A DNA stretch of 64,000 nucleotides from Lycocorax pyrrhopterus obiensis (GCA_014706295.1 JACSVZ010000004.1:93073548-93137547); one strand, 5' to 3'. Shown: positions 10,560-24,354, counted from the stretch's first letter. Program-made: numbers and translations. Notes: generated from the letters alone by a model not told the origin.

Positions 10560-13500
10560 ATATATATTTATATTTACATGGTTTTTCTCCAATATTTTAA
10601 ATACTATTTTAAAGGGGTTTTTTTACAGGTACAATTAAATGTCAATTACGTAGAATCTGTGAGGTTTTGTAATATTTTTAAGGCCTTAACTGCCTTTGAG
10701 ATGTTTGGCAAGTTATTAAAAAGAAACTTAAATCCTATAGTCTTATGGTAAAAAGAAAGACCAAAAATACCCCTTTCATGCTGACTTTAAAATACCAATT
10801 TTTTTTTTTAATTTTGCTTCTGAACTCCTGTGATAGGTGCCAGAGTTGATAAATGGATGTTAATTACCAGTGTATGTCTCAGCAAAACTGAATGAAAATC
10901 AATGTTAATGTGTCTTCACCTACACTTTTAATAATGTTCCTCTGGAGGATCAAATTCAAATAGCACCAGCCAGCAACCTCTGCACAAACAGGTTCATTTA
11001 TGATTCAAATGTGCAACCACACAAATAGAGGTATATGCAGTTCAGGAGCAGACTAGCTGTAAATTTGTATTTGAGAGAAAAATACTTATTTCAGCATTTC
11101 TTAAAAAAAAAAAAGGAAAGAAAGAAAAGAAAAAATTGAATAATTTTCTCCTATTCTGTCTCTGTTAGTCAGTGGAAAATGCAAGATCGCTAAGGACTGC
11201 ACCAGTAGATGAGAATTCCAGACACTAATCACTCAAACTCCAACTTATATGCTTTCTTTTACTTTGATTTTGAAGGCTTTGAAATAGAATTAACTTGTAA
11301 AAGTTAATGAATTTGTTTAGAAAAACTGAGTTGGATGGAGCACAACAGTAATGAAATGTTTTAGAAGAAAAATAAGGACACACTGACACTGATTTTTCTC
11401 ATATCGCAAGCAGTTTACAGAAAGCACTGATCTTACTATGTCCATGCAACTTTACATTCCAGATATTAAAGACTTGGCAAGGTGAAAGGAAAAGCAATGC
11501 AGAAAGGTTATCTTTTAGAAAAAAGACCATTGAGGCGTCAACTGGAAGCAGTCGAATACTGAGATCAGGCTGAAAAAGCAGTCTTTTGGAAGACATTTGA
11601 GGAGAGCATATTTATTATTATTGCAATTTCCATATATTGCCGAAGATACAGGGAAAGTGAGGTCACAATAGACAAGAGGCACAAAACTGCAACTTCTTTT
11701 ATGTCAAAATGACTCTCAAAGGCTTTCTTAAACAAGAGTGGAAGATGGTGTCCTTATTCATTGAGCATTGCTTTAGGATCCCAAGCAGGAAAAGACAAGT
11801 AGCACATGAGGAGGCCATGTAACCTTTCACAGAATATGCTGGTGTTGATCCCATGCATTTCACAGTGTGGTGGCACACTCCTCAGGAACGCAGCCTAGCT
11901 CAGTCAAGCAGCGTTGGACTCCGTGTCTTCAAAAAGAGATTCCTAAGGAAAGATATGGGGAAGATCTTGAAGTTCTTGTTCACCTGCTCCATACAACTCA
12001 TGAAATAATTATTGCCAAGTTCTCATAACAAGGACTAGGAGTAGACAATAAATATACCAGCCAAAGCTTGTAGAGTAAACAGAAGATAAAACCTTTTCAC
12101 TGAGAGCATGTCTATGCTCTGGAACTTATTTTTATAGTTTATCGTCTATTGCATGCCAAGAATATCAAAGGGAAATCAGACCCATTTGGATGAAGGCTGC
12201 ATAGAAGGCTGTTAAATGAAGAACTGTGTATACAGTCTTTAGCATCCCTAAGTGACTTATTCTTGGAAAGTGAGAAAATGCTAGTGGAACTATATTTGCT
12301 CTCTTACAGTGGATCCCTCACTTCCTTTAGCAGTCACTGTCAAAAACTGGTCAGATGGACCTTTGCTCTCACCCAGTACAGCTATTTTATATTAACGATC
12401 CTTTCTCTTTGTGCTTTTATCCTGCCTTTAGTACACTTTCGTTTAGGTGAGAATTTGTCAAGAGGACGAAAATGCAGATCTCAGATCTCAGTGACTGCCA
12501 GCCATATTGCCTTTTGCACATTTGAGCTTTTTTCCCTTAGTTTTTATTGATGACCAATTGTTATTAGATTGATTTGTTATGGGTCCTGTGTATGACATTT
12601 AAGTTACCATTTATTGTTTGAAATTTTAGATTTATTTTTAGGCTATCTTGTAAGTAAATATTATGTCACGCATAGCAAAATTAGAACTACTTTTTTTTGT
12701 CTAATAGTAATATGGCCACTCAGTTTGGCAATAGAATTACTGTCCATTTATTGACCTTTTCATTTTTGAAGGTGAGTATCTATAATTTCCTGGAAGAGTG
12801 AAAATAACAATGTCCACAATAGTCAACAATTACTGTCCAAATCCCACATATTTATACTGAGATGCTTGAAATATTTCTGTCCATTGTTTTTAGTTGAAGG
12901 GTTTTGAAATAAATTGTTGTCAAAATATGCTTGGATAAACTTTTGAGAACTGAATGTCATCATCTTTAAAATACTTCTGGCCTGGTAGAAGGAGGAAGAC
13001 ATGCTATTGAAAAATGCAACAATTTTGCAACTGCTTTTCAAAGAATTTTTAAAAATATTTATATTTCAAAATATTTTATCACACCAAATTTTGTTTAAAA
13101 ATATGGTATTTTTTTATAATTACATGAGGCTTATTGTCCCAAGTTATTTATGTATTTCTAGTTCTCAAGAATTCTTATTCAGCTACAGTCAACATTACAG
13201 AGGGAAGTTTGGCAATTCATCTTGAATGCTGATGCTAAAACCCCTTTTTAGAACATACTTAATTTACTTAATTTTAAATGTGTGCAACGCATAAAACTTG
13301 ATGTGGCAAATTTAGAATCTTTTTTTCTGAACTTTTGAGGAGAAACCACAGACATGTTTTATTAGGAAGTCTTGGAGGAGGAAAAAGGAGGCATGGTTAT
13401 TGTCTCTGTTATGCAATATAGTCTCTCTGTCTTTAAAAACATCTGTGTCCCAATTTATTGCTAAATAATGCTTATTCAGTGTTTAGTAGATTTCAAATTA

Positions 13501-13900
13501 CTTTGTGAAAGAGATCAGAATCATTATCAGATAAAAGACAAGGAAGTGACTTGTCCAAAATTTTGCTCAGAATAGAATATGTATTTCCTAAATTTTGTCA
13601 ATCAGTCAAGTCGCTAAATGACACCAACTTTCTGAATTATCTCGTAATTGTAAATAAATTCCTAATTCTGGCTCAGTCATATTGCAATACTTTTAAACCC
13701 AGACCATAGTACGCTTTTGTTTTGTAAGGGCAGGGATTAGCAGTCTACAATGTGTCTATGATTCCTTATTAAGCAGCAATATTCATGATTGGTTTGATTA
13801 AAAATATAAAATACAGATGGCTAATAAATCTGAGGGTTAACCGTGGTTTACAGGGCCAGAGTGTTTGGAAACCCTTTGTGTGTGAGTTTTTATACAAATG

Positions 13901-13978
13901 CATATGACTGTACATATATCTATAGATATGTCTATATATGTGCATGTACATAAATATATGGATGTACACAGTCATATG
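13901..13978. repeat. Long imperfect hairpin, 78 bp
   Basis: CATATGACTGTAC (13901-13913) pairs with GTACACAGTCATATG (13964-13978) with a single 2-nt bulge. The intervening AT-rich part contains further self-complementary stretches, including a near-palindrome around 13912-13931. The size and shape are like a pre-miRNA or a small MITE, but I recognise neither. Confidence 0.65.
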
Positions 13979-15096
13979 ACACAGTAATATAAATAATGAG
14001 TGATATCTGTAAAGTTGGAAAGCCTCAACTGGAAATCTCAGTATAAGTTAAAAGGATTATTAAAAAGTTAGAAAAGATGACAGAAGGTTATTTTTAATAT
14101 GAAACTGTCAGTTTGCTAGAATCTAGTTTCAGGTTTCTATAACAAATCTATCATTGACAGTTTTACTTTTTTGTGATAACTCTGAGAATTTCTGACATTT
14201 TTGCAACTATTTTTTTTAGCTTCTTTTGATATTGTTGAGACACTATTAACTATGGTCTCCTTTTAGGATTACTTAGAGACGTCTTCTGTTCCTCTTTGGA
14301 ATAAGAATTCCAAAGGATAATCAGTCTTCTACTAGGAATTCAAATCCCAGTTTCCCTAGTCTGAAGAAACTATTGTCTTTTGAGATCACTTTTAAAACAA
14401 TGGCACCCTGAGGCAATGGGCCAGAAGCAATCGTGTCTGCAATTAGTGTCACATTCAATCCAGACCAGGAGTATAACGCATTTTGTTTTTACAGAAACCT
14501 TATTGGCTATGTAACTCAATTTTATGATGAAGTTTTAAGAATTCCCAAGTCATATACCCTGAAAAGGTTTGTATGCTCTTTAAAGAATAGGTCTTACAGT
14601 ATCTTAAGGAATTTGAACAGAAATTGAATTTATGTTTAAAGTCATTTGCCAGAGAAATTTAGCCTTTTTAAAAAAATAAAATTTGGTGGTGAAACGAGAG
14701 TAACGTTTCAGTGGAATAAAGCAGTGGCTTGAGAGATGTTAGTCAGTTCAGATGGCAGTACAAAAAGCAGGTTAATTTCTATTCCTGATAGGTTATTTTA
14801 ACTGCTATGGAAGCTAAAGTTTTCCCTCAGGATCCCACTCTCTGAACACCTGTGAAGAAATTATCTTTCACCACATGGGATGTTTCTGTCCTTCCAGCTC
14901 TCAGGTGCTCTCACACAAGATTCACCCTCCCTTCTCAAGACTACCTGACCCAAGATGCAACACCCAAAGTAATGTTTGGTATGCAAAGCTAAATGAGGGC
15001 ATGCTGCTCTGCATATGCCAAAGTGGGTGTTTGGGTTTGAGCCTTACTTTGCTTGCAGTTCACATCATCAAGCTTTCTTGTCCTTACCACTGTAGC

Positions 15097-15123
15097 ATTT
15101 GGTTGTGACTTTCACAACCAAAT
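15097..15123. repeat. Perfect 12-bp inverted repeat, 3-nt loop
   Basis: ATTTGGTTGTGA (15097-15108) and TCACAACCAAAT (15112-15123) are exact reverse complements around the loop CTT. No terminator function is expected in a vertebrate nuclear context. Confidence 0.85.
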
Positions 15124-15581
15124 AATCTGGACATGTAAATAGTACCTTTTGGTATGACACCTCTTGAGAGGACATTACCAGCACAAGAATTTAAGTACTG
15201 AGAACCAAAAATTAGCAGTGGAGAGACAGTGCATAACTTTAAAAAGCATTTTTCAGATGTATTTGAGTCCTTAAGTAATCTTATACTCTCACAGAGCAAA
15301 GTCAGACAATTAAGGTCAAGCATTTTCAATGATGGATTAATTAACCTGTGTCATTATTTTGAGTGGAAATATGATGTTAAGCACTCAACAATAGAGGCGT
15401 CTCCCATATCTAAGCTCCCAGATCTGCTGTGGTAACTGACTGTGATTCTAGTCCGTGGTTTAAGAGACCTAATTGAGCTTACACTGAAAGGAACAAAAAA
15501 AACTTATCATGGTGTACACTCAGTTGAACAACTTATCTGGAGGGTCCCCTTCAAGTACTGAAAGACAACAATAAGGTCTCC

Positions 15582-15845
15582 CTAGAGCCTTTCCTTCTCC
15601 AAGCTGAGCAATCCCAACTCTCTCAGCCTATGTTCGTAGGTTCTGTAGCTTTCTGATAATTTTTGTGGCCTCCTCTGGACTTGCTCCAAGAGATCCTTGA
15701 CTTTCTTGTGCTGAGGACCCCAGAACTGAATGCAGAACTCCAGGTGGGGTATCACCACAGTGAAGTAGAGAAAGAGAGTCACCTCCCTGGACCTTGCAGT
15801 CGTGCTGTTTTTTAAGCAGCCCAGGATATGGGTCTGCAAGTGCAC
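15582..15845 (-). pseudogene. CR1 ORF2 C-terminal relic
   Basis: An 87-codon minus-strand frame carries LGCLKNS, then PHLEFCIQFWGPQHKK, LLEQVQRR and LRELGLLSLEK. These are the conserved segments between the reverse-transcriptase thumb region and the C-terminus of CR1 ORF2. An overlapping frame (15628-15888) contains MGVLVDEKLDVSQ, the segment that should come immediately before, so a frameshift separates them. It is non-functional. Confidence 0.85.
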
Positions 15846-15985
15846 AATTCTGGCTCACATCCAGCTTTTCATCCACCAGCACTCCCAAGTCCTTCTCAGC
15901 AGAGCTGCTCTGGGTCTATTCATCCCCCAGCCTGTGCTGATACCAAGGGTTCCCCTGACCCAGGTGCAGCATCTTGCACTTGACC

Positions 15986-16300
15986 TTATTGAACATCATG
16001 AGATTCCCATGGGTCACTTCTCGAGCTTGTCCAGGTCCCTCTGGATGGCATCCTGTCCTTCAGGTGTGTCACTGCACCACTCAGCTTGGTGTCACCTTCA
16101 AACATGCTGAGGGTGCGCTTGATCCCTTTGTCTGTACCACTTACTAAGACACTAAACAGTACTGGTCTCAATACAGACCGCTGAGGGACACCACTTGTCA
16201 CTGATGTCCATTTGGACATTGAGCTGTTGACCACTACCCTCTGGATGTGACCATCCAACCAATTCCTCATCCACTGAACAGTCCATCCATCTCTCTCCAA
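15986..16300 (-). pseudogene. CR1 reverse-transcriptase relic
   Basis: A 104-codon minus-strand frame carries the core of a CR1-type reverse transcriptase: WLDGHIQRVVVN, then SGVPQRSVLRPVLFS, then a FEGDTKLSGAV segment. In active CR1 elements the last segment holds the catalytic box with two adjacent aspartates. Here one is replaced by glycine, so the enzyme would be dead even without the surrounding frameshifts. The family normally copies its own RNA at a nicked target. This copy only marks an old insertion. Confidence 0.85.
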
Positions 16301-16365
16301 TTTAGAGAGAGAGATACTGTGGTGTACCCTGTTAAAGGCCTTACAGAGTCCAAATAAAATGTTTT

Positions 16366-17999
16366 AAATTGTGTAAAGAAAAAAAAGAAAGGTAAATGCC
16401 AAAGATCTCAGTAGAGATTACACTTTTCTATTTTTACATACTAGGAAACATTTTCTTTCTCTTTTTTATTCAATTGGTGTTTCTTCTTCTTTCTAGGTGC
16501 TTAGACCACATTTTAAGGTTCTTTAAAACCAGGAGTGGAAATGCAATAGGAGTACTTCTGTCTGACGAGCAGTATATGAATTCATTCATTTGGTATTTTT
16601 GAAGATGCTTAAGGATAGTCCTTTTAACTGCATAAAAATACTGTGAAATGAGCTGCATTTATATGTCATTTAATGTGTTCCAATGCTCAGAAAATGTGTT
16701 TGTTTTGAGGAATCCACCGATTGTGACCACTGTTGATAAATTTAACATTACACAAATGTCCATGGACTGGTACTGCTTCAGAAAAAGATTAGCTATATCT
16801 TTCTCAGAGACTTTAAAAATTATATCAACAGAGAAGATAAAGGTAAGTCACTGTTGAAGTAAGAAATCAGCTTCCTTAAAAGATTTTAATGATTCATAGT
16901 CTTATTTTTATTCCTATGAAAGGGTGTTGTTGCTTTTAATTTCCTATTGGAGACAATAAAAGAATGAAAAGGAAAGGACTTACTTCAAGTGATAATACAG
17001 GCAACTTAGGTTTTACGTGGTTTGGCTTTTTTTTGACAGGACTCAAGAGGAGAAAAAAGTAATGTATCATAGCCTCAAGGGAAAGCAAACCAGCTGTCAG
17101 CTTGAAGGAAACATTGGTTAAATTATCTCATATAAAGCTTTTGTTAGACCCCAACTGCAAAGAAGCCCCAACATGCTTTTGCATACACAGATTCTATTAT
17201 AAATCATCTCTGCACACTTACTTATGTACAAAGTGGACCTATCTCATGGGTTGTACCCATGGTCCTACCTCAACTGCTAAATTAAAAAGACCCTTACTCT
17301 CTCTCAGCTACTACCAAGTAACACTATCCTCAGCCAATTTTTTTATTTTCTATCCCTTTTCTGTTGTCCTCACTTAGCAATACCATTCTTCTGCTTTAGC
17401 ACTTTTTTCACACTGTGAACAGTCTGCAGTTCTGTGCTTGCAATCACTTCTTATTCCAGTTTTTGATTCCCCCTAAGCAAATCTCACCAATCAATGAGCA
17501 AAACCCCAAGGTGATACAAACCAGATACAGTATGAAAATAAATAAAATAAATCCAGATCATCTGCATCCTTAGTTTCTCAAACACTAATCCATACAAAGT
17601 ACCCAACAGAGGTGACTGCTTTCAACGTGAAAAGCTAATCTCTGTTTGCATGCTGTAAAGGATTTGGTCTGATACATGTTCAGTCTTGCCTCAAGCATAT
17701 GTTTCTTCTCTTTCTTACTTACAGGTACTTTTCCACCCTAGGTGAACCAAAAAACATGGAATGATGCAGTGAAGAACAGAGAGGTTTGTCATTCTGTTTG
17801 TCTTGGACCAAGCTTTATATTCTGTCCTGGGGAGCCACAGGCTAAGATTTTATCCAGGCCAAGTGCCTGTTCTGCCTTCAGTGAGAGTTCTCACATGCAG
17901 TCACAACTTCCCTTTTGGTCATATCTTTCAAGTCATGTGCACTGCCCATAATACCTGAATCTGCCTGGGAGAGTCAGACTTTAGAGCCCATCATAGTGG
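16366..17999. other. Unique non-coding stretch
   Basis: AT-rich sequence between two CR1 fragments of opposite orientation. No recognisable gene or element. Open frames of 91 codons or fewer have no motif. Confidence 0.55.
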
Positions 18000-18602
18000 T
18001 GCCTTGCATCTCAACATAGTCTGGCCAGCAGATCGAGGGAGGGGATTCTGCCCCTCTTCTTCTCTTTGGTGAGACGCCATCTGCAGTGCTGCATCCAGCT
18101 CTGAGGTCCCCAGCACAGGAAGGACATGGACCTGTTGGAGCGAGTCCAGAGGAGGTCACCAGGTTGTTCAGAGAGATGGAGCAGCTCTCCTGAGGGGAGA
18201 GGCTGAGAGAGTTGAGTTATTCAGTTATTTCAGGAGAGGAAAAGGCTCTGGGGTGACTTAATTGAGGCCATCCAGTACCTGAAGAGAGCCTACAAGAAAG
18301 ATGGAGAGAGACTATTTACAAGGGCACATAATGACAGGGCAAGGGGGAATGACTTCAAACTGAAAGAGAGTAGGTTTAGATTAGATATTAGGAAGAAATT
18401 CTTTACTGTGAGAGTGATGAGGCACTGGAACAGGTTGTCCAGAGAAGCTGTGGATGCCCCATCCCTGGAAGTAATTAAGGCCAGATTTTATTGGGCCCTG
18501 AGCAACCTGATCTAGTGGAAGGTGTCCCTGCCCTTGGCAGGGGAGCAGGAACTAGATGATCTTTAAGGTCCCTTCCAGTCCAGGCCATTCTATGATTTTA
18601 TG
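18000..18602 (+). mobile_element. CR1 LINE 3' fragment, plus strand
   Basis: Reads in sense as the last ~600 bp of CR1: CTGGCCAGCAGATCGAGGGA at 18022, GACCTGTTGGAGCGAGTCCA at 18129, AGGAAGAAATTCTTTACTGT at 18391, and the 3' terminal octamers ATTCTATG ATTTTATG at 18587-18602. It has an ordinary 5' truncation and an intact 3' end. It is the only CR1 in the window in this orientation. The coding part is broken by indels; for example, the region around 18150-18240 is scrambled relative to its relatives. Confidence 0.92.
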
Positions 18603-21600
18603 GTAGGTTGTTTCAGTCTGCCACAAAATGCCCTTTGCAGGTCATGCTGAGACATATCTTGGACAATGGATTGCATTTTAGAAATCTGCCATTTGTTCCC
18701 TTTGCTGAAGAAATTCATGAAAGCAATGCATAATCTATGATCCATGGTCAAAATAATTGTTCAGGAGATGTGCTTGAATTTCAGTAATTAAATAGGCCAT
18801 TTTCCTGCTAGGCTTTCTCAATTGCTGAATATTTCCTTCTTATGCTGTAACAAGCATGTGTTCAGTACTCCTTCCAGTAGCGTGAAAACTGCTTGTTGAT
18901 ATTTCTGACACTTCTCTTTTGTGTATGTCCATTTGAACAATTCATTGTGTAGAGTGTACATAATTTCTCTTAGAGCATCAAAAAGGTTTATGCTCAGGCC
19001 GCCTTCTAAACTCATGTTTTTGGGACCCTAACGAAGTTTAATTCCAGGGCAGCTAGGGTGGAAATAGGGTTCCAAATAATCTGTCTAAATTAGTCTCACA
19101 ACACCCAGAAATAAAAGTACCCTCCTTTTTTTTTGTTCTCAAGATTGCACAATGATATAAGTCAGCAACTGAGTCAGAAAAGAGCTATCTCACAAAGAAG
19201 AGCAGCACATTAATCATGTTGACAGTGAGAGCTGTGCTTTGTAGATAGCAGCTCTATGCTTACTGCCATTACAATGGATACTCATCATGTTAGGTACAGA
19301 CCGCATCCTTGTCTAAGGGGGCAGCTGTTCATGGGCTAGTATCCCGAGCCAGAATGCAATCCATACACTTCTGAAAGAGGATCATCCAGGCCCAAAAAGC
19401 ATCCTCTGAAAGCAGAACAGCTCTTCATTCAGGGACTTTGTTTTGTAACCAAGGAATTGGCTCTTCCACAACTTTTCCAAAGATTTCACATTCACTTTTC
19501 TAAATCAACAGCAAAAGAATTCATTCCACCTTTGTGTTACAGATTTCTGCATTATCCTGAACCATGAGCTACATCCAAAGTCTGTAATTACCCAGGCTCT
19601 GTAAGGGCAGAAGCACACTGCCATTTGCCAAGCACTAGCAAATGTATAGCCTGTCTCAGTTTGGGATTTTCCAGACCTATTACTGTTTCATGCCACACAG
19701 GGCACTTCCATGGTGAAAGCAGAATCTTTCTCTGTACAGGGCTGAAGAGAACCAACCACTGTTTTGCTTTGTGTTAATGTGATGGGCTGATATTTAGAAT
19801 GACTTACTGAATGTGATAAGAGATTCCAAAAGCATCAAGAAGACATGTTTCTGCTCACACCAAGGTGATCTAGTGTAGCCTCCTTCATGCAGTCAAATCC
19901 CATTTCCTCACCTGCCTAAAAGGCAGACTGAGATTTGCCTGTCCATGAAGGAAATAAAGATACAGTCTCTTACACACAAGGGTCTCAAAAATAAAGGATT
20001 CTTGGGATTTTATCTGACACTCTCTTGGAGTAGGGTTGTTAGATACATGCAGTCAAGAAGCCTTTCATTTCTACCAGCACCAGCCTGTGGATTTTATATA
20101 GCTGACTGCCCACAGGTTTCGTCTCATCCTCAGCTATCCTCATGTCTCCTCAGTGAGCATGTCCTCGCCCCACACAGGATATGAATTGTTACAGCTCACA
20201 GCCACGTAACCATGACTCTCTAACCTGAGCAATTTTCTCTACAGGCCATCAGCTCGGTTGGCCAAGCAGACGGCTGTTACACTTCATCCACTGAGAGGCA
20301 GAGCTGTTCTCCACAGCATGCAGGGGATATGGTGCTTTCTGCTCAAACCTAAACCTTGCTAAGTGGAATATGTTCCATTTGTTCAAGGAGACAGAGCTTG
20401 TCCACTGGCTATCAGTGGTTCTTTCATCCTGTTGACTCTGTACAACTCAGGTGTCCTAGTAGATCCTGCTGAAGATCCATTTGTCTCAGAAGCAGTTCTG
20501 CTATTTTCACTAAAAATATTCAAAATAAAATCCAGTTAAATACTAAAAAAATTCTGCAGCAACTTTTTCAATATAGCAAAATTATAAGCAACTGACTTGT
20601 CACCCTCCTTTTAAACAATTGAAGAACTCCTATAATAGCAGTTACTCTTAGTTCCTCATGTAGTATATAGATTTTCTCTGTGAACCACATATAATATGCT
20701 GTGGATATTCCTGCTTCTTCACGTTAAACTATGCCTCATTCTTTTCTCTTTTTTTTTTAAATTTGCTTTTTTCCCAGTTTTTTTAAACTGTTTCTCTGGA
20801 GATCCCCTAAGTTGAAATTTCACTGGAAGTTATACCAAGATATTTTTTTAGCTTACCTACTGCTAATCTTAATTCAGTTGACATGCAGTTTGATCTTTAG
20901 TAGTTAATGGAAGGTGGATTCTGACACTTGGTGAATACTTTGCCCCGGCCTCCTGCTCGAATGCATGCACACAAAGGGTTGGATTGAACTCAAAAACACT
21001 AGATATGTCTGTGTTTAAACCCATGGTTAGGTGCTAAAGAAAAGTGACTTGAGTTTTCTAAGAACTAAATTTTAGGCACCTTGGCTTACACATTAGAATG
21101 GGTCATAATGTGTAGTTTATTTCTGAGAAAATTACAGTAAAAAAAGTAATGTTTAGAAAATATATAGCATGAGGATAAACAGAGATCTGAGTTTTAAAAA
21201 TTCAGCAATTTGACAAAGGTTCAGACTTGAAGGAAAGTAGTCAACACTTCCCATCAGCTGTTTAGTTCTGATTCACAAAAGCATAATTCAGATATTTGTG
21301 AAAATTGTGTTAATCACAAAAATTCTTATCTAGCAGTATATATGTAAAAATAATGAGAAACAAAACAAAACTAAATAAGATTGTAGTTTTCAAGGAACTC
21401 CAAAAGGTTTCTGTAGGATCTGCCCCATTATAAATTGATTATATTTGAATTTTCATTAGAGATATCATAGACATTTTGTTTAGCTAGATTAAATTTCTGA
21501 GCAATCTGCAAGGCAGTTAAGAGCAGCTATTAAAATGACCACATAAAACAAACAAAAAATACTTCTCTTGTTTGAAATGCACATATGTTCAAAATGAAGG

Positions 21601-24354
21601 TACACCTCTTTTATGCGTACTTCCAGTTATACAGAGCAAAATCCCTGATGATTTCAGGAAAGAGCATATGGTCTGCTTGATTTTTTTTATCTTATTTTGC
21701 AGCTCAAAAAAACAGTTATCAAATGTTAACTACTAATTTTGCCTCCATCTTTTTATTTATGAAAGCATTCTGTATACAGATTAATTTTACTTGCTCCATG
21801 TTTTCTATTGTTTCATTTGCTAATAGACAAAAAATTGCAAGAGCTTTAGGACTGATACATAACACAGTTTAGTCCCCTATTTGTAAAAAGAAAGAAGCCA
21901 AATACAACTTGATACAAGTATTTCCAGCTACTGTTTCTGAAAGTCTCTGCAGTGCCCTTTCAGCAACTGCACATTCAAGAAGCTATTTCTCTTTCTTCAG
22001 CAATCAGAAAATACTTCTGCCACAAAGTTTGCTCAGTGAGGGCAAGGCTGCTTTCTGCAGTGATGTCAACAAATAAGTACTGTTCTTCAAATGCTGACCT
22101 TTAAAAAGTGCATTATTAAAACTAATACATTATCTTACAGAGACTGTAGAGCAAGTAGGAAAGAGGCTTCTCTTTACTAGAAGAGATACCATTGCTCTTC
22201 CTCCAAAGCTTCCAAACTTTGTGAGAGTGCCAGTTTTTCATATTTAAAACTGTTCTGCACTAGCCTTGTTTGCCATGCCTGGGTAGGCGGATCTGCACTA
22301 AGGAGCAGGTTTTTTCCCATTCCCAGATGAGCTGAGTAGCACAGCTGGTTGAAGACAGTTAATTGCTCTTCATGATGATTAGAATGTTGTTAAGGTTTTC
22401 TCAGAGGGAGAGAAAAGAACATGCATGTGGTTTGAAAGGTCATGGTGGAAACAAGATATAGCAGGCACGAGATAGTGTTATATTGACAAGTGTTTATCAT
22501 AAGAAAACACACTTGGCATTAAAACCTGCTAGCTCTTCCAGTTGATTACAATATAATATAGTTTCATAAAATAACACTATGATTATGTGTCCCTTTGTAA
22601 AATCACTTTTTTTTTCTCTTCTGCAGAAGATTGCCATTTTTGTGGTTTAAAAGCAATGCAAATATGCTAGAAAGGTCTTAAAAAAACAACCAGTATGTTA
22701 CTCTCATTAATTTGCTTCTGAAAGTGAATTATTATATTTTCTAAAATATCTTTTCTATATACATAGAAGCCACATACGTGTTATATTTATTTTCATTTTA
22801 TAATATACAGTCATTAGTAAGTCTCTCACTACTGATTTAGCCATGGAATATGCTTTACAAAAAGGACACGTTTGAACTGGCTGAACTAATGTTGAGAGCT
22901 GGGCTGCATTCGATTCCCTCTTCCATATCCAGGCACAGTGGTCCACCCAGTACAAGAACTGGAAAATAGCACTCGTGGTCTGATGGATATATGCGGATCA
23001 ATGGAGTTCAACTCCAGAACACATGCAGTAGAAACAATTCATGGAAGTGAGGAGAAAGATATTGATACGACTATCCCATATACAGTAAAAGGCTAACTTC
23101 TGAAAATAGGCAGGGCCTCTTTATTTGACCATCCTACACACTAAAAAAGGCTGGTTGCTCTGTCCTTGCCAGATGTTTATGGTGGATCACATCTGCTTTT
23201 TCTCCAGGATACCATGGAATCCAGCAAAATAACACACACTTTTTCGCCCTGGCCAATAAATTCCAGCAAACATAAAGGAAATTCAAGGTCATCCTTTCAA
23301 GGATGCTTGCTCAGTCATGCCTGTTTTAATTGTTCTTGATTCTCTTTGTCTCCAGATACAAGTATTTACTGAGCAGCTTTATCTACTTTGTCCTGCAGCT
23401 TTCCCTTAGGCTGGCCAGGTTTTCTTACTCAGCATTAATAGTTCTAAGTTCTGCCATTCCTGTATTCCTGGAAGGTTGTACAGAAATAATTTTCAAGAAT
23501 CCATAGAGCATAGTATGAGCTGAAAAAGAGACACCTTGTATACTATTTCCAATCTTCACAGACTTTACTCACTCATGACTGGCACTTCAAGGAAACACAC
23601 CTGTTTTCTGTGACTACCTCTGGTGTTAACATCACTGAAAAATAAGGCCAATTGTACTCAAAGGATGAAAATTAGAAAGTGTTAGTGCATGACCTTTATG
23701 TCACCTTGATATGAGAGATGAATATCCAAAAAATGTAGAAATGTCATCTTTCTGGGTCTTCTTTGAGACTTTCCCACATTTTTGTTTGTTTTGAGGTTTC
23801 TTTAATTAATATTTTAAAAAATAAATAATCTTTTTTTCAAGGCAATAGTTGTATTTCAGGGATAGCATTTACAAAAAACTCACTTTCATTGCCACCAGAC
23901 ATTCCAAATGCATATTCCATTTGGATTGTGAGTTTAGTGAAGCTTTACTAAAAAAAAATAGTCCCCAAGTTCCTTTGCCATACATGTATTTAAAGACTTG
24001 CAGGTGTTAGGACTACAAATGCGGCGGTTCTGCTGTCAGAGAAAACCCACAGGAAAATTACTGATGATATACCAACTGAAAAATCCAAATGATAATAGTT
24101 CAAAGTGGGATGTTCAAAATATGATCATTTGCATTAAAAAAAAACAACAATGGTGTATAACCTGTAACATAATTTATTAATTATGTTTGTTTAGCTGTTC
24201 AACTGAGAAATTAAGGTTGAGAGAAGAGTAACTTGCTCAACTTAAACCAATTTAAAAATACAGAACCATTTTTTTGTCATCAAAACAAAAAATAAATAAT
24301 TTCCCGTAAGACAAGGGTTCCACAGCCTCAAAAACATTTGATTTTGTGACCTTG

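Larger units (their letters stand above)
9151..15539. other. Unique AT-rich non-coding stretch
   Basis: Apart from the microsatellite, CR1 scrap and hairpins listed separately, I see no gene or element. Open frames stay at or below 100 codons and show no motif. 11101-11135 is a purine-rich A/G tract. 12600-13800 is strongly AT-rich. Confidence 0.6.
15540..16365 (-). mobile_element. CR1 LINE internal segment, 3' end missing
   Basis: The plus strand is the reverse complement of CR1 ORF2 for about 825 bp. Anchors include AATAAGGTCTCCCTAGAGCC near 15571, AGGTGCAGCATCTTGCACTTG near 15961, and the reverse-transcriptase region up to GGCCTTACAGAGTCC near 16336. The element begins on the left inside ORF2: the 3' UTR and the terminal octamers that normally survive 5' truncation are absent. 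That implies a later deletion or rearrangement rather than ordinary truncated insertion. It contains two coding relics, listed separately. Confidence 0.88.

Noticed and set aside
12263..12550. 95-codon plus-strand frame with hydrophobic middle
   Set aside because: AT-rich DNA yields hydrophobic frames by chance. No splice sites, motif or conservation evidence is available.
15097..15123. Hairpin as an intrinsic transcription terminator
   Set aside because: The window is vertebrate nuclear DNA, where such terminators do not operate, and the stem lacks a following T run.
15802..16110. 102-codon plus-strand frame
   Set aside because: Antisense shadow of the CR1 ORF2 relic.
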